Origin: an uncultured Thalassotalea sp.
GTDB lineage: Bacteria > Pseudomonadota > Gammaproteobacteria > Enterobacterales > Alteromonadaceae
Length of the DNA: 64,000 nt
Assembly (NCBI GenBank): GCA_947492575.1
Contig: CANLNK010000001.1
Location: 62,001-126,000 of the forward strand
Reading direction: 5' to 3'
Shown here one piece after another: positions 34,484 to 43,254 of the stretch. Both the position numbers and the translations under genes were made by a program. Below the pieces are notes generated by a model, which was given only the letters and a program-made list of their open reading frames with translations, ran no database searches and was not told the origin of the DNA. How positions within the stretch are numbered: the first letter of the stretch is position 1; every line of letters starts with the position of its first letter.

Positions 34484-36388
34484 TTAACAATTGTTCATGA
34501 TGGCATCAATTTTTTCTTCCAAATCAAGCCATTCCACCTCTGCTTCCGCGATATCATCCGTTAGCTGTGCTTGTTTTTTCAGTAAGTCAGTTAGTTTAAC
34601 TTTATCGTCAGATTGGTAGATGCTGCCTTCTGCAAGAATGCCTTCGACTTCATCGAGCGACGCTTGCCATTTTTCCATTTGCTTATTAAGCTTTTCTACT
34701 TGCTTACGATAAGGTGCTGTTTGCTTTCTTAGTTCGGCTTGTTGTTGACGTTGTTGCTTTTTATCAACATTACTAGTGCTATCTTTCGTGCTTTTATTTT
34801 GTTGGCTAGCCGTTAATTTTTTATCATCGTTTAACCATTGCTGGTAATCGTCAATATCACCGCTAAATTCTGTCACTTTACCTTGGCCAATCAACAAAAA
34901 CTCATCGACACAAGATTCTAAAAGATAGCGATCATGGGCAATCAATATAATTGCGCCCTCAAAGTCTTGAAGGGCCATTACAAGCGCTTGACGCATTTCT
35001 AAATCAAGGTGATTGGTTGGTTCATCCAGCAGCAGCAATTGAGGCTTTTCTAGTACGACAAGTGCCAAAACCAAACGTGCTTTTTCGCCGCCAGACATAG
35101 TGTCTGCTAGTGCTAAGGCTTGGTCGCCACTAAAGCCAAAACGGCCTAAATAGTTACGTGCATCCAACTCACCAAATGCCGGATTAGCACGCAAAATATG
35201 CTCAATCGCTGTTGAATTCGGGTGAAGTTGCTCAAGTTGATGCTGTGAGAAATAGCCAATACTGAGTTCTTGTGCGCAGAATCGCTCGCCCGTCATAAGG
35301 GCTAATTCTCCCGCCAATGTTTTAATGAGCGTTGATTTACCCGCACCGTTTCGTCCTAACAAGCCTAAACGAGTGCCAGGTACGAGCGTAATATTTACGC
35401 CGCCTAGAATTTGGCTGTCTCCGTAGCCACAATTAGTGTCGGTTAACGACAATAATGGATAGGGTAGGTGTTCAGGTTTATCAAATGCAAACGTAAACTG
35501 GCTATCAACATGGGCTGGTGCAAGGTCAGGTAGTTTCTGCAAGCGTTTCAAGCGGCTCTGCGCTTGTTTTGCCTTGCTGGCCTTGGCACGGAAACGGTCA
35601 ACGAATTTCGTCAAGTGAGCAATTTCTCGCTGCTGTTTTTGAAAAGCAGCATCTTGTTGCGCCAAGTGCTCTGCACGTTGACGTTCAAAGGCGGTGTAGT
35701 TACCCGAGTATAGCTTTGCTTTTTGATGCTCGATATGCAGGATTTGTCCGATAACATCGTCGAGGAAATCACGATCATGAGAAATCAGTACTAGTGTGCC
35801 GTCGTAACGCTTAAGCCAGCGTTGAAGCCAAATGACCGCATCTAAGTCCAAATGGTTGGTGGGCTCATCCAGTAGCAACAAGTCAGCGCGGCTAATAAGG
35901 GCCTGCGCTAAGTTAAGTCGCATGCGCCAACCACCGGAAAAGCTTTTTACCGGGCGTTCTAATTCTGCTTGCGAGAAGCCTAAACCATGCAACAATTCAC
36001 CAGCGCGGGCTGGCAAGCTATAACCATTGATAGTGTCTAGCTGATTCAATAAAGTCGCTTCTAAGTTGCCATCGTTAGCATTGCGAGCAGCTTCCAGCTT
36101 GGTTTCGATATCACGATAATCTGTATCGCCATCGATAACGTAATCAAGAGCAGAACAGTCGAGCGCTGGCGTTTCTTGTTTTACGGTGGCGATTCTCCAC
36201 CCAGCTGGCATTTTAAGCTCGCCTTTATCTGCTTGTAATTGTGCAAGAAAAACAGCGAAAAGAGATGATTTACCGCAGCCATTTGCACCGACTAATCCCA
36301 CCTTATGGTTGGCATGGATAGTAAAAGTTGCATCGGTAATTAGTGGCTTAGCACCACGATAAACGCTAAGGTCTTGGGCGGTAATCAA
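34484..36388 (-). CDS. yheS: ABC-F family ribosome-associated ATPase YheS
   Basis: A soluble ABC-F protein with two ATPase domains and no membrane part; relatives act at the ribosomal E site to relieve stalled translation. Walker A motifs are GANGCGKSS and GRNGAGKST, signatures SFSGGWRMRL and MSGGEKARL, and both Walker B segments read LLLLDEPTNHLDL. The C-terminal basic coiled coil (TAPYRKQVEKLNKQMEKW) is typical. I chose TTG 36388 because GAGGAAAA lies about 8 bp upstream; the longer TTG at 36448 has no ribosome site. Gene order with yheT/yheU and yheV supports YheS rather than Uup. Confidence 0.9.
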   Translation of the reverse strand: MITAQDLSVYRGAKPLITDATFTIHANHKVGLVGANGCGKSSLFAVFLAQLQADKGELKMPAGWRIATVKQETPALDCSALDYVIDGDTDYRDIETKLEAARNANDGNLEATLLNQLDTINGYSLPARAGELLHGLGFSQAELERPVKSFSGGWRMRLNLAQALISRADLLLLDEPTNHLDLDAVIWLQRWLKRYDGTLVLISHDRDFLDDVIGQILHIEHQKAKLYSGNYTAFERQRAEHLAQQDAAFQKQQREIAHLTKFVDRFRAKASKAKQAQSRLKRLQKLPDLAPAHVDSQFTFAFDKPEHLPYPLLSLTDTNCGYGDSQILGGVNITLVPGTRLGLLGRNGAGKSTLIKTLAGELALMTGERFCAQELSIGYFSQHQLEQLHPNSTAIEHILRANPAFGELDARNYLGRFGFSGDQALALADTMSGGEKARLVLALVVLEKPQLLLLDEPTNHLDLEMRQALVMALQDFEGAIILIAHDRYLLESCVDEFLLIGQGKVTEFSGDIDDYQQWLNDDKKLTASQQNKSTKDSTSNVDKKQQRQQQAELRKQTAPYRKQVEKLNKQMEKWQASLDEVEGILAEGSIYQSDDKVKLTDLLKKQAQLTDDIAEAEVEWLDLEEKIDAIMNNC

Positions 36389-36485
36389 TCGGTTTTCCTC
36401 AAAGCTAAAATTGGCGCTATTGTCGCTTTTATCCCTTAACGGGTTCAAGTAAAATAGTCACTCATTTCACGTATCAGGTGATATT

Positions 36486-36680
36486 TTGAAAAAACGATTT
36501 ATTGCGGGGGCAATCTGCCCAAAATGTAAGGCGATGGATACCATGGCCTTAACCAAAGAAGATGGCGTAGAAAAGGTAACGTGTGTGAGCTGTGGCGAGC
36601 AAATGTCTCAGCCTGAAGAGCATATTGCTAAAGGTGTGCGCGCCAGTGAACAAGTCATAGGTGTATTTAGCCCAGACTAA
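36486..36680 (+). CDS. yheV: YheV family zinc-ribbon protein
   Basis: A 64-residue protein matching E. coli YheV: KKRFIAGAICPKC at the start, a second CVSCGEQM and the terminal EQVIGVFSPD. The CxxC pairs form a likely zinc ribbon. The start is TTG with AGGTGA upstream. It is divergent from yheS. Its role is unknown. Confidence 0.92.
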   Translation: MKKRFIAGAICPKCKAMDTMALTKEDGVEKVTCVSCGEQMSQPEEHIAKGVRASEQVIGVFSPD

Positions 36681-36710
36681 AATTTTCGACGACGCGCATT
36701 ACGTCAGGAA

Positions 36711-36935
36711 TTAGTAATGAGGCGGAGGCGGCTCTTCCTCTGGCTTTAAGATAGTTGACGGCGATGAATCTTTTAGTCGGTTCGCGATGAGCTGCATGTT
36801 TTCTTTCAATTCAGCAATACTGGCTTGGTGAATTGATATTTCTTGGTTTAGCTGTTCAATAACATCATCTTGGAAGGCATTTTTTGCTTCCAAGGTTTCA
36901 ATGCGTTTTTCCAGCGCGTTTATATCTGTACTCAT
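36711..36935 (-). CDS. slyX: SlyX protein
   Basis: A 74-residue coiled-coil protein of the SlyX family. The N-terminal two thirds form a heptad coil (LEKRIETLEAKNAFQDDVIE), and the tail ends in PPPPHY, the family signature. The function is unknown. It lies next to fkpA as in E. coli, here with a WD40 gene between them. Confidence 0.95.
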   Translation of the reverse strand: MSTDINALEKRIETLEAKNAFQDDVIEQLNQEISIHQASIAELKENMQLIANRLKDSSPSTILKPEEEPPPPHY

Positions 36936-36956
36936 AATGAATAGGCTTAATGCTTG

Positions 36957-37955
36957 TTAGGGGACGGGAAGTTGCCATAGTTCGGCAAAGCCCGAAGAGC
37001 TTTCGGTGATAAAGTGGTTATTATCGCGAAAAGCAGCACTATACACAACGGCTCCAGCAGGTCTAATGTCGTCTCGCGGCGTTACTCGCCAACTTTCTAA
37101 ACGTTGTCCTGTACCAATTGCCCATAAGCTCACTTTGCGTGATGGCGCGCCTGTCAATAAATGTGCCCCGTCTGGTGAAAAGCGCACTGAGCTAAAGACT
37201 TCTTGGCGATTAGTGTACTTTAAGCTGTTAACCAGTTTCCCCGTTTTTAAGTTCCAAATGTGAGCAGCTTTTTTGCTGTCTGCAGTAAATGCGTATCGAC
37301 CTTTAGGGTCAAATGCAACTTTAGTGACGCGGCTTGGGTGGTTAAATTGGTAGATTACCTGCCCAGAAACCGTATCCCAGACATAGGCGATAAAGTCGTT
37401 ACCGCCCGAGATGGCAACGCGACCATTGGGTAGCATGTCGACGGTATTAATGCGATCGCTATGACCTAAAAATTCAAGTCGGCGACCAGAGTTCATGGTG
37501 ACGTGAACGACTGTGCCATTAGATTTGCCAAGTAAAATGTGATTACCATTATTGGATACGGCGATGTCTCGTATGCTTGATTCTCTTACCTGCCAGAAGC
37601 CTTCAGATTCGCCGGTTTCGGTGTTCCACAAAGAAAAGTTCTCTTTGCTAGCCGTTAGCGCGTGAGTATTGTTGTCGGCGATATCGATGGCTAGTACTAA
37701 ATTATCAGCGTTGTCTTGTTGCTGAGACCAGGTGTATTTGAGGGCATTATTATCGAGGTCCCAAACACTAATGCCATGATGTATTGAAGAAACTACGCTT
37801 AATTTACCATCGTTCGAAATATCGGCTGCGTAGGCACCCTCAGCGGCGTGGCGAAAACGCTCAATCGGCGCATCACCTGAGGGCTGACAAGCGCTCAATA
37901 AAACAGCTACCAGAGATAAATTACACAGATAAAACAAGCGATTAGTTTTCATCAA
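36957..37955 (-). CDS. WD40-repeat lipoprotein
   Basis: A 332-residue lipoprotein with lipobox LLSAC (Cys23), then a beta-propeller of WD40 repeats. Repeat ends are seen as ISVWDLDNNAL, FSLWNTETGES, AYVWDTVSGQV, AHIWNLKTGKL and VSLWAIGTGQR, which with a weaker sixth blade would close a six- or seven-bladed propeller. It probably faces the periplasm. It ends 21 bp before slyX on the same strand and so may be co-transcribed. Similar lipoproteins occur beside slyX in related marine genera as far as I recall; the role is unknown. Confidence 0.88.
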   Translation of the reverse strand: MMKTNRLFYLCNLSLVAVLLSACQPSGDAPIERFRHAAEGAYAADISNDGKLSVVSSIHHGISVWDLDNNALKYTWSQQQDNADNLVLAIDIADNNTHALTASKENFSLWNTETGESEGFWQVRESSIRDIAVSNNGNHILLGKSNGTVVHVTMNSGRRLEFLGHSDRINTVDMLPNGRVAISGGNDFIAYVWDTVSGQVIYQFNHPSRVTKVAFDPKGRYAFTADSKKAAHIWNLKTGKLVNSLKYTNRQEVFSSVRFSPDGAHLLTGAPSRKVSLWAIGTGQRLESWRVTPRDDIRPAGAVVYSAAFRDNNHFITESSSGFAELWQLPVP

Positions 37956-38079
37956 TATTTAATACTTTTTTCTGACATCAATAGCCGTTAGTATAAGTGT
38001 TTTTTTATGCTATTGAACAACAATAATAAAAATCATGGCGTTAGCCGATATTCATTGGTTTGTTCACTTGGAGATGTAA

Positions 38080-38856
38080 ATGAAATTGTTTAAACCAGCT
38101 TTGGTTGCAGTTGCGCTAGTGTCAGTGTTTGGCTGTCAGCAAGAAGTAAAAAAAGAAGAGCCAGCAGTAGCGGTTCTTGAAACAGAACTAGATAAGCAAT
38201 CGTACGGTTTAGGTGCGTCAATTGGCTTGTATATGCAACGTAACCTTGAGCAGCATTCAGAGCTAGGTCTTGAGTTAGACAGGTCGCTAATCTTAAAAGG
38301 TTTTACAGAAAGTATTGACGGCAAATCACAATTAGAGCAAGAAGAAATTCAAAGCTTATTAATGGCGCTTGATCAGCAAATGAAAGCTAAGCAACAAGAG
38401 CAAGTTGCTAAGCAAGCTGAAGATGCAAAAGCTGAAGGTGAAAATTACTTAGCTGAAAATGCGAAGCGCGAAGGTGTAATGACAACTGAATCTGGTATTC
38501 AGTATGAGATTATCACTGAAGGTGAAGGTGAAAAGCCAGCAGCTACAGATACCGTTAAAGTGCACTACACAGGTACTTTCTTAAATGGAGAGAAATTCGA
38601 TAGCTCAGTAGATCGTGGTGAGCCATCAGTATTCCCATTAAACCGCGTGATTCGTGGTTGGACTGAAGGTGTTCAGTTAATGTCTGTTGGCAGTAAGTAC
38701 AAGTTTACAATTCCTTCAGACTTAGCATACGGCCCTATGGGTAATCCACCTCGTATTCCGGGCAATTCAGTATTGAACTTTGAGATTGAACTTCTTGAAA
38801 TTCAAAAGCCTGAGCCGGTAGCTGAGGTTGGTGGTCATGAAGGTCACGCACACTAA
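38080..38856 (+). CDS. fkpA: FKBP-type peptidyl-prolyl isomerase FkpA/Mip-like
   Basis: A periplasmic folding catalyst that isomerises X-Pro bonds and acts as a chaperone. The signal peptide ends at SVFGC, a possible lipobox. The N-terminal helical dimerisation domain (residues about 35-125, KQSYGLGASIGLYMQRNLE) is followed by the FKBP domain (about 140-245) with VKVHYTGTFLNGEKFDSS, FPLNRVIRGWTEGVQLM and IPSDLAYG. A His-rich tail (GGHEGHAH) ends the protein. At 258 residues it resembles FkpA. A terminator follows. Confidence 0.94.
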   Translation: MKLFKPALVAVALVSVFGCQQEVKKEEPAVAVLETELDKQSYGLGASIGLYMQRNLEQHSELGLELDRSLILKGFTESIDGKSQLEQEEIQSLLMALDQQMKAKQQEQVAKQAEDAKAEGENYLAENAKREGVMTTESGIQYEIITEGEGEKPAATDTVKVHYTGTFLNGEKFDSSVDRGEPSVFPLNRVIRGWTEGVQLMSVGSKYKFTIPSDLAYGPMGNPPRIPGNSVLNFEIELLEIQKPEPVAEVGGHEGHAH

Positions 38857-38896
38857 TAATTATCTGTAGTCCTTAAAGAAGGATTGCAGATAGATG

Positions 38897-38922
38897 AAAG
38901 CGAGCTAAGGCTCGCTTTTTTA
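38897..38922 (+). terminator. Rho-independent terminator of fkpA
   Basis: A 9-bp stem, AAAGCGAGC/GCTCGCTTT (38897-38905 and 38910-38918), has loop TAAG; the T run extends to 38921. Confidence 0.9.
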
Positions 38923-39077
38923 TTGTCTATTTTTCACTCGCTACGTTTTTTGGGTAATTGTATCGTGTGGCTATGTTAGATATATGCTACAACCAGTGCG
39001 CTTAGATAGGCCATACTTGCTGAATTACGCAATCAAATTCGATAAACTAGCGCTAATTTTCCTCGACGAGTTATCTT

Positions 39078-40367
39078 GTGTCAGCAACTACTCAATCTCC
39101 TGCTTTTCATGCCAATTTATCTGTCGATTCATCTGATAAGCTGAAATTATTAATTATCGGTTGGGTGTGGCCAGAGCCCAATTCATCAGCTGCTGGCTAT
39201 CGCATGATGCAACTTGTTGCGTTATTTCAAGCAGAAGGTTATCAAATCACATTTGCGAGTGCCGCGCAGCGCTCAGAGCATATGGTCGATCTCGACAGTC
39301 TTGATATTGCTTGCCAAGACATTCGATTAAACTGTGATAGCTTCGACACCTTTGTTGAAGCGCTCTCGCCTGATGTGGTGATGTATGATCGTTATATGAT
39401 TGAAGAGCAGTTTGGCTGGCGAGTAGCAAAACGATGCCCTAACGCTATTCGTATTCTTGATACTGAAGATCTTCAAAGTCTGCGTAATGCGAGACATCAA
39501 GCATACAAAGCCACCGGCTCATTAGATACTACAGATTTACAAACCGAATTGGCGATTAGGGAAGTAGCAGCGATTTTGCGTTGTGATCTCACGATTATGA
39601 TTTCTCCTGCTGAAATTAAATTGCTAGAAGATGTATACCAAGTTCCCAGCCATTTATTGTCATACCTGCCATTTTTCTTCGAAAAAGAAGCCTTAGCGAA
39701 AGCTGTAAAACCCTATGCCGCACGTGATCACTTTGTCTCTATTGGCAACTTCAGACACGCGCCAAACTGGGATTCTGTGCTGTGGCTTAAACAGCAAATT
39801 TGGCCAAAAATTCGAAAGCAACTTCCAAAAGCCGAGCTCCATATTTATGGCGCCTACCCCCCTAAGAAGGCGACAGACTTACATTGTGCCAAGTCGGGTT
39901 TTTTCGTGAAAGGTTGGGCTGATGATGCTTATCAAGTGGTAGAGCAGGCTAGAGTATTGCTGGCGCCGCTTAGGTTTGGTGCTGGCATCAAAGGCAAACT
40001 CGCTGATGCAATGTTATGCGGTACGCCGTCAGTGACAACAGAGATAGGTGCTGAGGGCATGGAAACCGCCAGTGCATGGGCTGGCGCAGTTGCTAATGAT
40101 GTGGAGGGTATTGTCGATAATGCCATTGAACTTTATCAGTCTGAGACCCGTTGGCAGGCAGCTAGCCAATTAGCTGAAGCAAATAGAAAAACATTGTTTG
40201 CTAAAGATGGCCGCGTAACACAGTTTTTTGACCAAATAGCCGAGATTGATCGAGATGTTGAAGGCTATCGCAGGCGAAACTTTATCGGCTTAATGCTTAA
40301 TCATCATTCACACAAAAGTAGCCAGTATATGTCGCAATGGATAGCGGCGAAGAATGCCAGCAAATAA
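39078..40367 (+). CDS. Glycosyltransferase, GT-B fold (GT4-like)
   Basis: A 429-residue cytoplasmic glycosyltransferase. The N-terminal domain has IIGWVWPEPNSSAAGYRM; the C-terminal nucleotide-sugar domain has YLPFFFEKEAL, SIGNFRHAPNWDSVLWL and the donor-binding RFGAGIKGKLADAMLCGTPS (about residues 298-317). The start is a GTG at 39078, with no strong ribosome site. No sugar-polymer genes are adjacent, so donor and acceptor are unknown. Confidence 0.87.
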   Translation: MSATTQSPAFHANLSVDSSDKLKLLIIGWVWPEPNSSAAGYRMMQLVALFQAEGYQITFASAAQRSEHMVDLDSLDIACQDIRLNCDSFDTFVEALSPDVVMYDRYMIEEQFGWRVAKRCPNAIRILDTEDLQSLRNARHQAYKATGSLDTTDLQTELAIREVAAILRCDLTIMISPAEIKLLEDVYQVPSHLLSYLPFFFEKEALAKAVKPYAARDHFVSIGNFRHAPNWDSVLWLKQQIWPKIRKQLPKAELHIYGAYPPKKATDLHCAKSGFFVKGWADDAYQVVEQARVLLAPLRFGAGIKGKLADAMLCGTPSVTTEIGAEGMETASAWAGAVANDVEGIVDNAIELYQSETRWQAASQLAEANRKTLFAKDGRVTQFFDQIAEIDRDVEGYRRRNFIGLMLNHHSHKSSQYMSQWIAAKNASK

Positions 40368-40466
40368 CCGGGGTAAACGAGAGGCGTAAACCTATTTCAA
40401 CGCTTGTTTATGTTAAAAATGGTAACGCCACTTTCTAAAGGGATAGTGAATTTAAAGGGGGATGAA

Positions 40467-41357
40467 TTAACGATTCGCGACGAGATTGTCGAGATGATGA
40501 GCAAGTCGCACGCTCGCTTGTTTCACGCGAGTATTTAAAATCAACGACAGAGCATCTAGTTCAACTTCCCTGAATTTAATAGGTTGTTGGCTATTCGATG
40601 CACATGTGTTGCCATTTAGCTCGCAATATTTGACCTGCTGATTTCTGGCAAGCGTTAATGATTCGTTTGCCCACTCGATTACGTTTGCTTGTTGCCAGTC
40701 TGCTATTTGCTTTTGACTAAATGACGAAAGTATTGGTAACAAGTCTGCATATTGTTCTGCCAATTTGCTTTCAGGTGTTTGTCTAGACAGTAAGCACTGA
40801 TCCCACAGCCAGTGGATGTTGTCACACTTTTCGCCCTCTGCATTTACCTTGGTTTTATTTCCACCCCAATCGTCAGCAAAACTAACATGCATAGGCTGAT
40901 GAATATCGCCGACCCAATGTCCCAAAAACATAAGGGCTTCTAGTCGTTCACGGTTCGTCTTACCTTTTGTTAGCTGTTTGCTATGGAATGGTATTGCCTG
41001 AGTTATACAATCCTTTTGGCAAGAGTGAGCATGAATTTTGCCAACATCACGCTCTACATTGACGTAATGCCATGGATTCATTGACTTATATTCACCGCCC
41101 TTTTTGATTGCATCTGCCCACGTACAAGCTTTACCAAAGGTCATTGGACTTTGCTTGCCTGCAAAGTTGTATTCATTGACCATCACTTTTTCATCGGCGG
41201 GTAAGCTGGTAAGCAGGCCGTCAATGTACTCTTTAGTCGACGGAGAAGCTTGCTGATAAGCAATATCGCAAACTAGCTGGTGACCTAGTTTGCCAAGTGC
41301 GTAGCTGTTGAACGTAATTAGTGTCGTAACGATAAGAAGAGCTAATCTAAATAACAT
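40467..41357 (-). CDS. S1/P1 family nuclease
   Basis: A secreted zinc-dependent nuclease of 296 residues. The signal peptide ends near FNSYA. Metal ligands of the trinuclear zinc site are all visible: His in LGKLGHQLVCDIAY, Asp in CTWADAI, His in PWHYVNV, His/Asp/His in FLGHWVGDIHQPMHV, and His/Asp in IHWLWDQCL. The usual N-terminal Trp of the mature enzyme is replaced by Leu (ALGKLGH). It probably degrades single-stranded nucleic acid outside the cytoplasm, perhaps for phosphate or nucleoside supply. Confidence 0.9.
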   Translation of the reverse strand: MLFRLALLIVTTLITFNSYALGKLGHQLVCDIAYQQASPSTKEYIDGLLTSLPADEKVMVNEYNFAGKQSPMTFGKACTWADAIKKGGEYKSMNPWHYVNVERDVGKIHAHSCQKDCITQAIPFHSKQLTKGKTNRERLEALMFLGHWVGDIHQPMHVSFADDWGGNKTKVNAEGEKCDNIHWLWDQCLLSRQTPESKLAEQYADLLPILSSFSQKQIADWQQANVIEWANESLTLARNQQVKYCELNGNTCASNSQQPIKFREVELDALSLILNTRVKQASVRLAHHLDNLVANR

Positions 41358-41702
41358 AGGGTTTCAAAGGCTTGTTGATTGCAATTGTACTATTTGGCTA
41401 GCACATAACGTAAATTGTAGCGGCTAGGATAACATAGCTTACTATAGCGCTATAGATAAGGCGGGTGTCATTTTTGTTACATCGGCGACAGAATAAAGAT
41501 AAACAGACCCCAAAGAGCCGCTATTGTGCTTGGTTGTTTGCCATTAATTTATACTGTCATCCAAGTAGAAAAAGCGCCAAGCGAGGGCTAACTGCTTGGC
41601 GAATATGGTGGTTACAACGTTTGAACACTTTACTGTTTTGAATAGTAATCGACTGCTCTAAAAGCGCTAAAACAGAGCGAATACGTCAGCTTAGGATTAG
41701 TA
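41358..41702. other. Intergenic stretch between the S1/P1 nuclease and DUF3718 genes
   Basis: No gene is visible in these 345 bases. The stretch holds the terminator listed separately (41569-41601) and, towards its low-coordinate end, the promoter region of the nuclease gene. TATAGCGCTATA at about 41443-41454 is a perfect palindrome whose meaning is unknown. Confidence 0.5.
41569..41601 (-). terminator. Rho-independent terminator downstream of the DUF3718 gene
   Basis: CGCCAAGC/GCTTGGCG (41575-41582 and 41594-41601) forms an 8-bp stem with an 11-nt loop. On the minus strand it is followed by CTTTTTC, about 100 bp past the DUF3718 stop. Confidence 0.75.
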
Positions 41703-42095
41703 CTAAATACCCGATGAAACTTCGACAACAATGGGTTTTATATTGCTGTCTTCGTTAAGTCTGGCTACATCACGAATGCTTACAGAGGTTCGTACTTTAT
41801 TGCTACCAAAACTCAAAGTGTTAAGGTAACTAAAGGTATCTGCAGCGCCATATTTATAAGCAAACTTTGCGACAGACATGTCGTTACATTGGATAGCGTT
41901 AATGTTTTCTTTGCGTTTGCGAATATCCATTTGGCGCAACAATGACTTCACTTTACTTGCGTTATTATTACCTGCATGTACACAAAACTTGGTTTCGACT
42001 TTATTGTCTGTGGCCACAAATTCATATGATTGCGCATTACTTGCACCTGCGAAGGTTAGTCCTAAGACAAGACCGATAAGCTTGAACTTTTTCAT
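41703..42095 (-). CDS. Secreted DUF3718 family protein
   Basis: A small secreted protein of 130 residues. The signal peptide (KKFKLIGLVLGLTFAGASNA) is followed by the DUF3718 pattern: FVATDNKVETKFCVHAGNNN, then NINAIQCNDM and VAKFAYKYGA. Two cysteines could form a disulfide. This family is common in Alteromonadales and has no known function. I chose ATG 42095 because GGAG lies 6 bases upstream; ATG 42101 immediately follows that GGAG, and the longer frame to 42194 has no signal-peptide-like start. Confidence 0.82.
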   Translation of the reverse strand: MKKFKLIGLVLGLTFAGASNAQSYEFVATDNKVETKFCVHAGNNNASKVKSLLRQMDIRKRKENINAIQCNDMSVAKFAYKYGAADTFSYLNTLSFGSNKVRTSVSIRDVARLNEDSNIKPIVVEVSSGI

Positions 42096-42370
42096 TTTCA
42101 TCTCCAATTGTTGAAACAATCCTGATTTACAACAGTGGCCGTTACGACAAGCAAAATAACCGTAAAGAGTCATGAAAGTGCTTTTGGCTGACACTAAAAC
42201 AATTCCGTTTTGTTTGTTTAACTTTTAGCAAATTGATGTGTACGATTGATGTCGTAGCATTGTCAAAATGTAAACGAGTGTAGAAAAGCGTGACAATAGA
42301 AATGTAGTTTGTGAGAGTAGTCTTCGTTTTTTATCTGGTTTAAGGTTTTAAAAAGAAAGGAATTTATCTG

Positions 42371-42769
42371 ATGAATGCGGAACAAGTACGTAATTATTTG
42401 TTAACAAAGCCCGAAACACTTCTTGATTACCCATTTGGTCCAGATGTTGAAGTTTATAAAGTAAAAGGAAAAATGTTCGCAACGTTATCGAAAGGGAAGG
42501 GCAACGAAAAAGACACTGACGGCAAAATGGCTGGTCATTATTGTATGAACTTAAAATGTGACCCAGAAGAAGCCATCATGCTACGAGATATTTTTGCTTC
42601 TGTGATACCAGGTTATCATATGAATAAAGCGCAATGGAATACGGTGATATTGGAAGGTTCAGTGCCTCAGGGAGAGGTGGAGCGAATGATAGACAACTCA
42701 TTCTTATTGGTGGTGAATAAAATGACCAAAAAAGATCAGACTTCCATCCGGATGATGTTGGATGAATAA
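42371..42769 (+). CDS. MmcQ/YjbR family protein
   Basis: A 132-residue YjbR/MmcQ protein with the double-wing DNA-binding-like fold. The N-terminal LLTKPETLLDYPFGPDVEVYKVKGKMFA and C-terminal SFLLVVNKMTKKDQ segments are typical. AAAGGAATT precedes the ATG. The molecular role of the family is not established. It stands alone between two minus-strand genes. Confidence 0.9.
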   Translation: MNAEQVRNYLLTKPETLLDYPFGPDVEVYKVKGKMFATLSKGKGNEKDTDGKMAGHYCMNLKCDPEEAIMLRDIFASVIPGYHMNKAQWNTVILEGSVPQGEVERMIDNSFLLVVNKMTKKDQTSIRMMLDE

Positions 42770-42831
42770 TTGTATGGGCCTACATTGTTAACACGAGACT
42801 GTGGATAAAATACGTTCTTAGCAGCAGAGGG

Positions 42832-43245
42832 TTAGAAGGTAGCGACCACTTTCACATCATCAGTTACGGAAGCGGCATCAACGTAACCGATAAAATTGGG
42901 ATTGGACGCAACCAAGTCGATCATTTCTGCGTCATTCGCTACTTCTTTTGGCGGTCTGCCTTTGCCAGTAAAGACTAATTTGGACCAATATGCTTTTAGT
43001 TGACGGGCAGACTTATTCAGAACTGCCTGATTAAATTCAGTTGCTGTATTGTCTGTAGCATGTTGACCAATAGGAATCACTAAATCGCCATTTGAAAACG
43101 ATTTCTCTCTCCCCATAAACATTCGATTGATGGTCGTTTTATCGAGTTGGCTTAAGTTCGATGGGTGGACGATCACGGCGACGTCAGCATTGGCATAATG
43201 TGACATGGCAACGAGAAGTATGGCGGATGCTTTAGCTCTTATCAT
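42832..43245 (-). CDS. Small secreted phosphate-binding-like (PstS-type) protein
   Basis: A 137-residue periplasmic protein with a signal peptide ending at HYANA. The mature part resembles one lobe of PstS-type phosphate-binding proteins: LDKTTINRMFMGREKSFSNG, then TEFNQAVLNKSARQLKAYWS, KGRPPKEVANDAEMIDLV and IGYVDAAS. Full PstS is more than twice this length. The gene begins 9 bp after the porin stop on the same strand, so the pair should be co-transcribed. No ABC permease or ATPase genes are nearby. The ligand is unknown. Confidence 0.82.
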   Translation of the reverse strand: MIRAKASAILLVAMSHYANADVAVIVHPSNLSQLDKTTINRMFMGREKSFSNGDLVIPIGQHATDNTATEFNQAVLNKSARQLKAYWSKLVFTGKGRPPKEVANDAEMIDLVASNPNFIGYVDAASVTDDVKVVATF

Positions 43246-43254
43246 CGTTGCACC

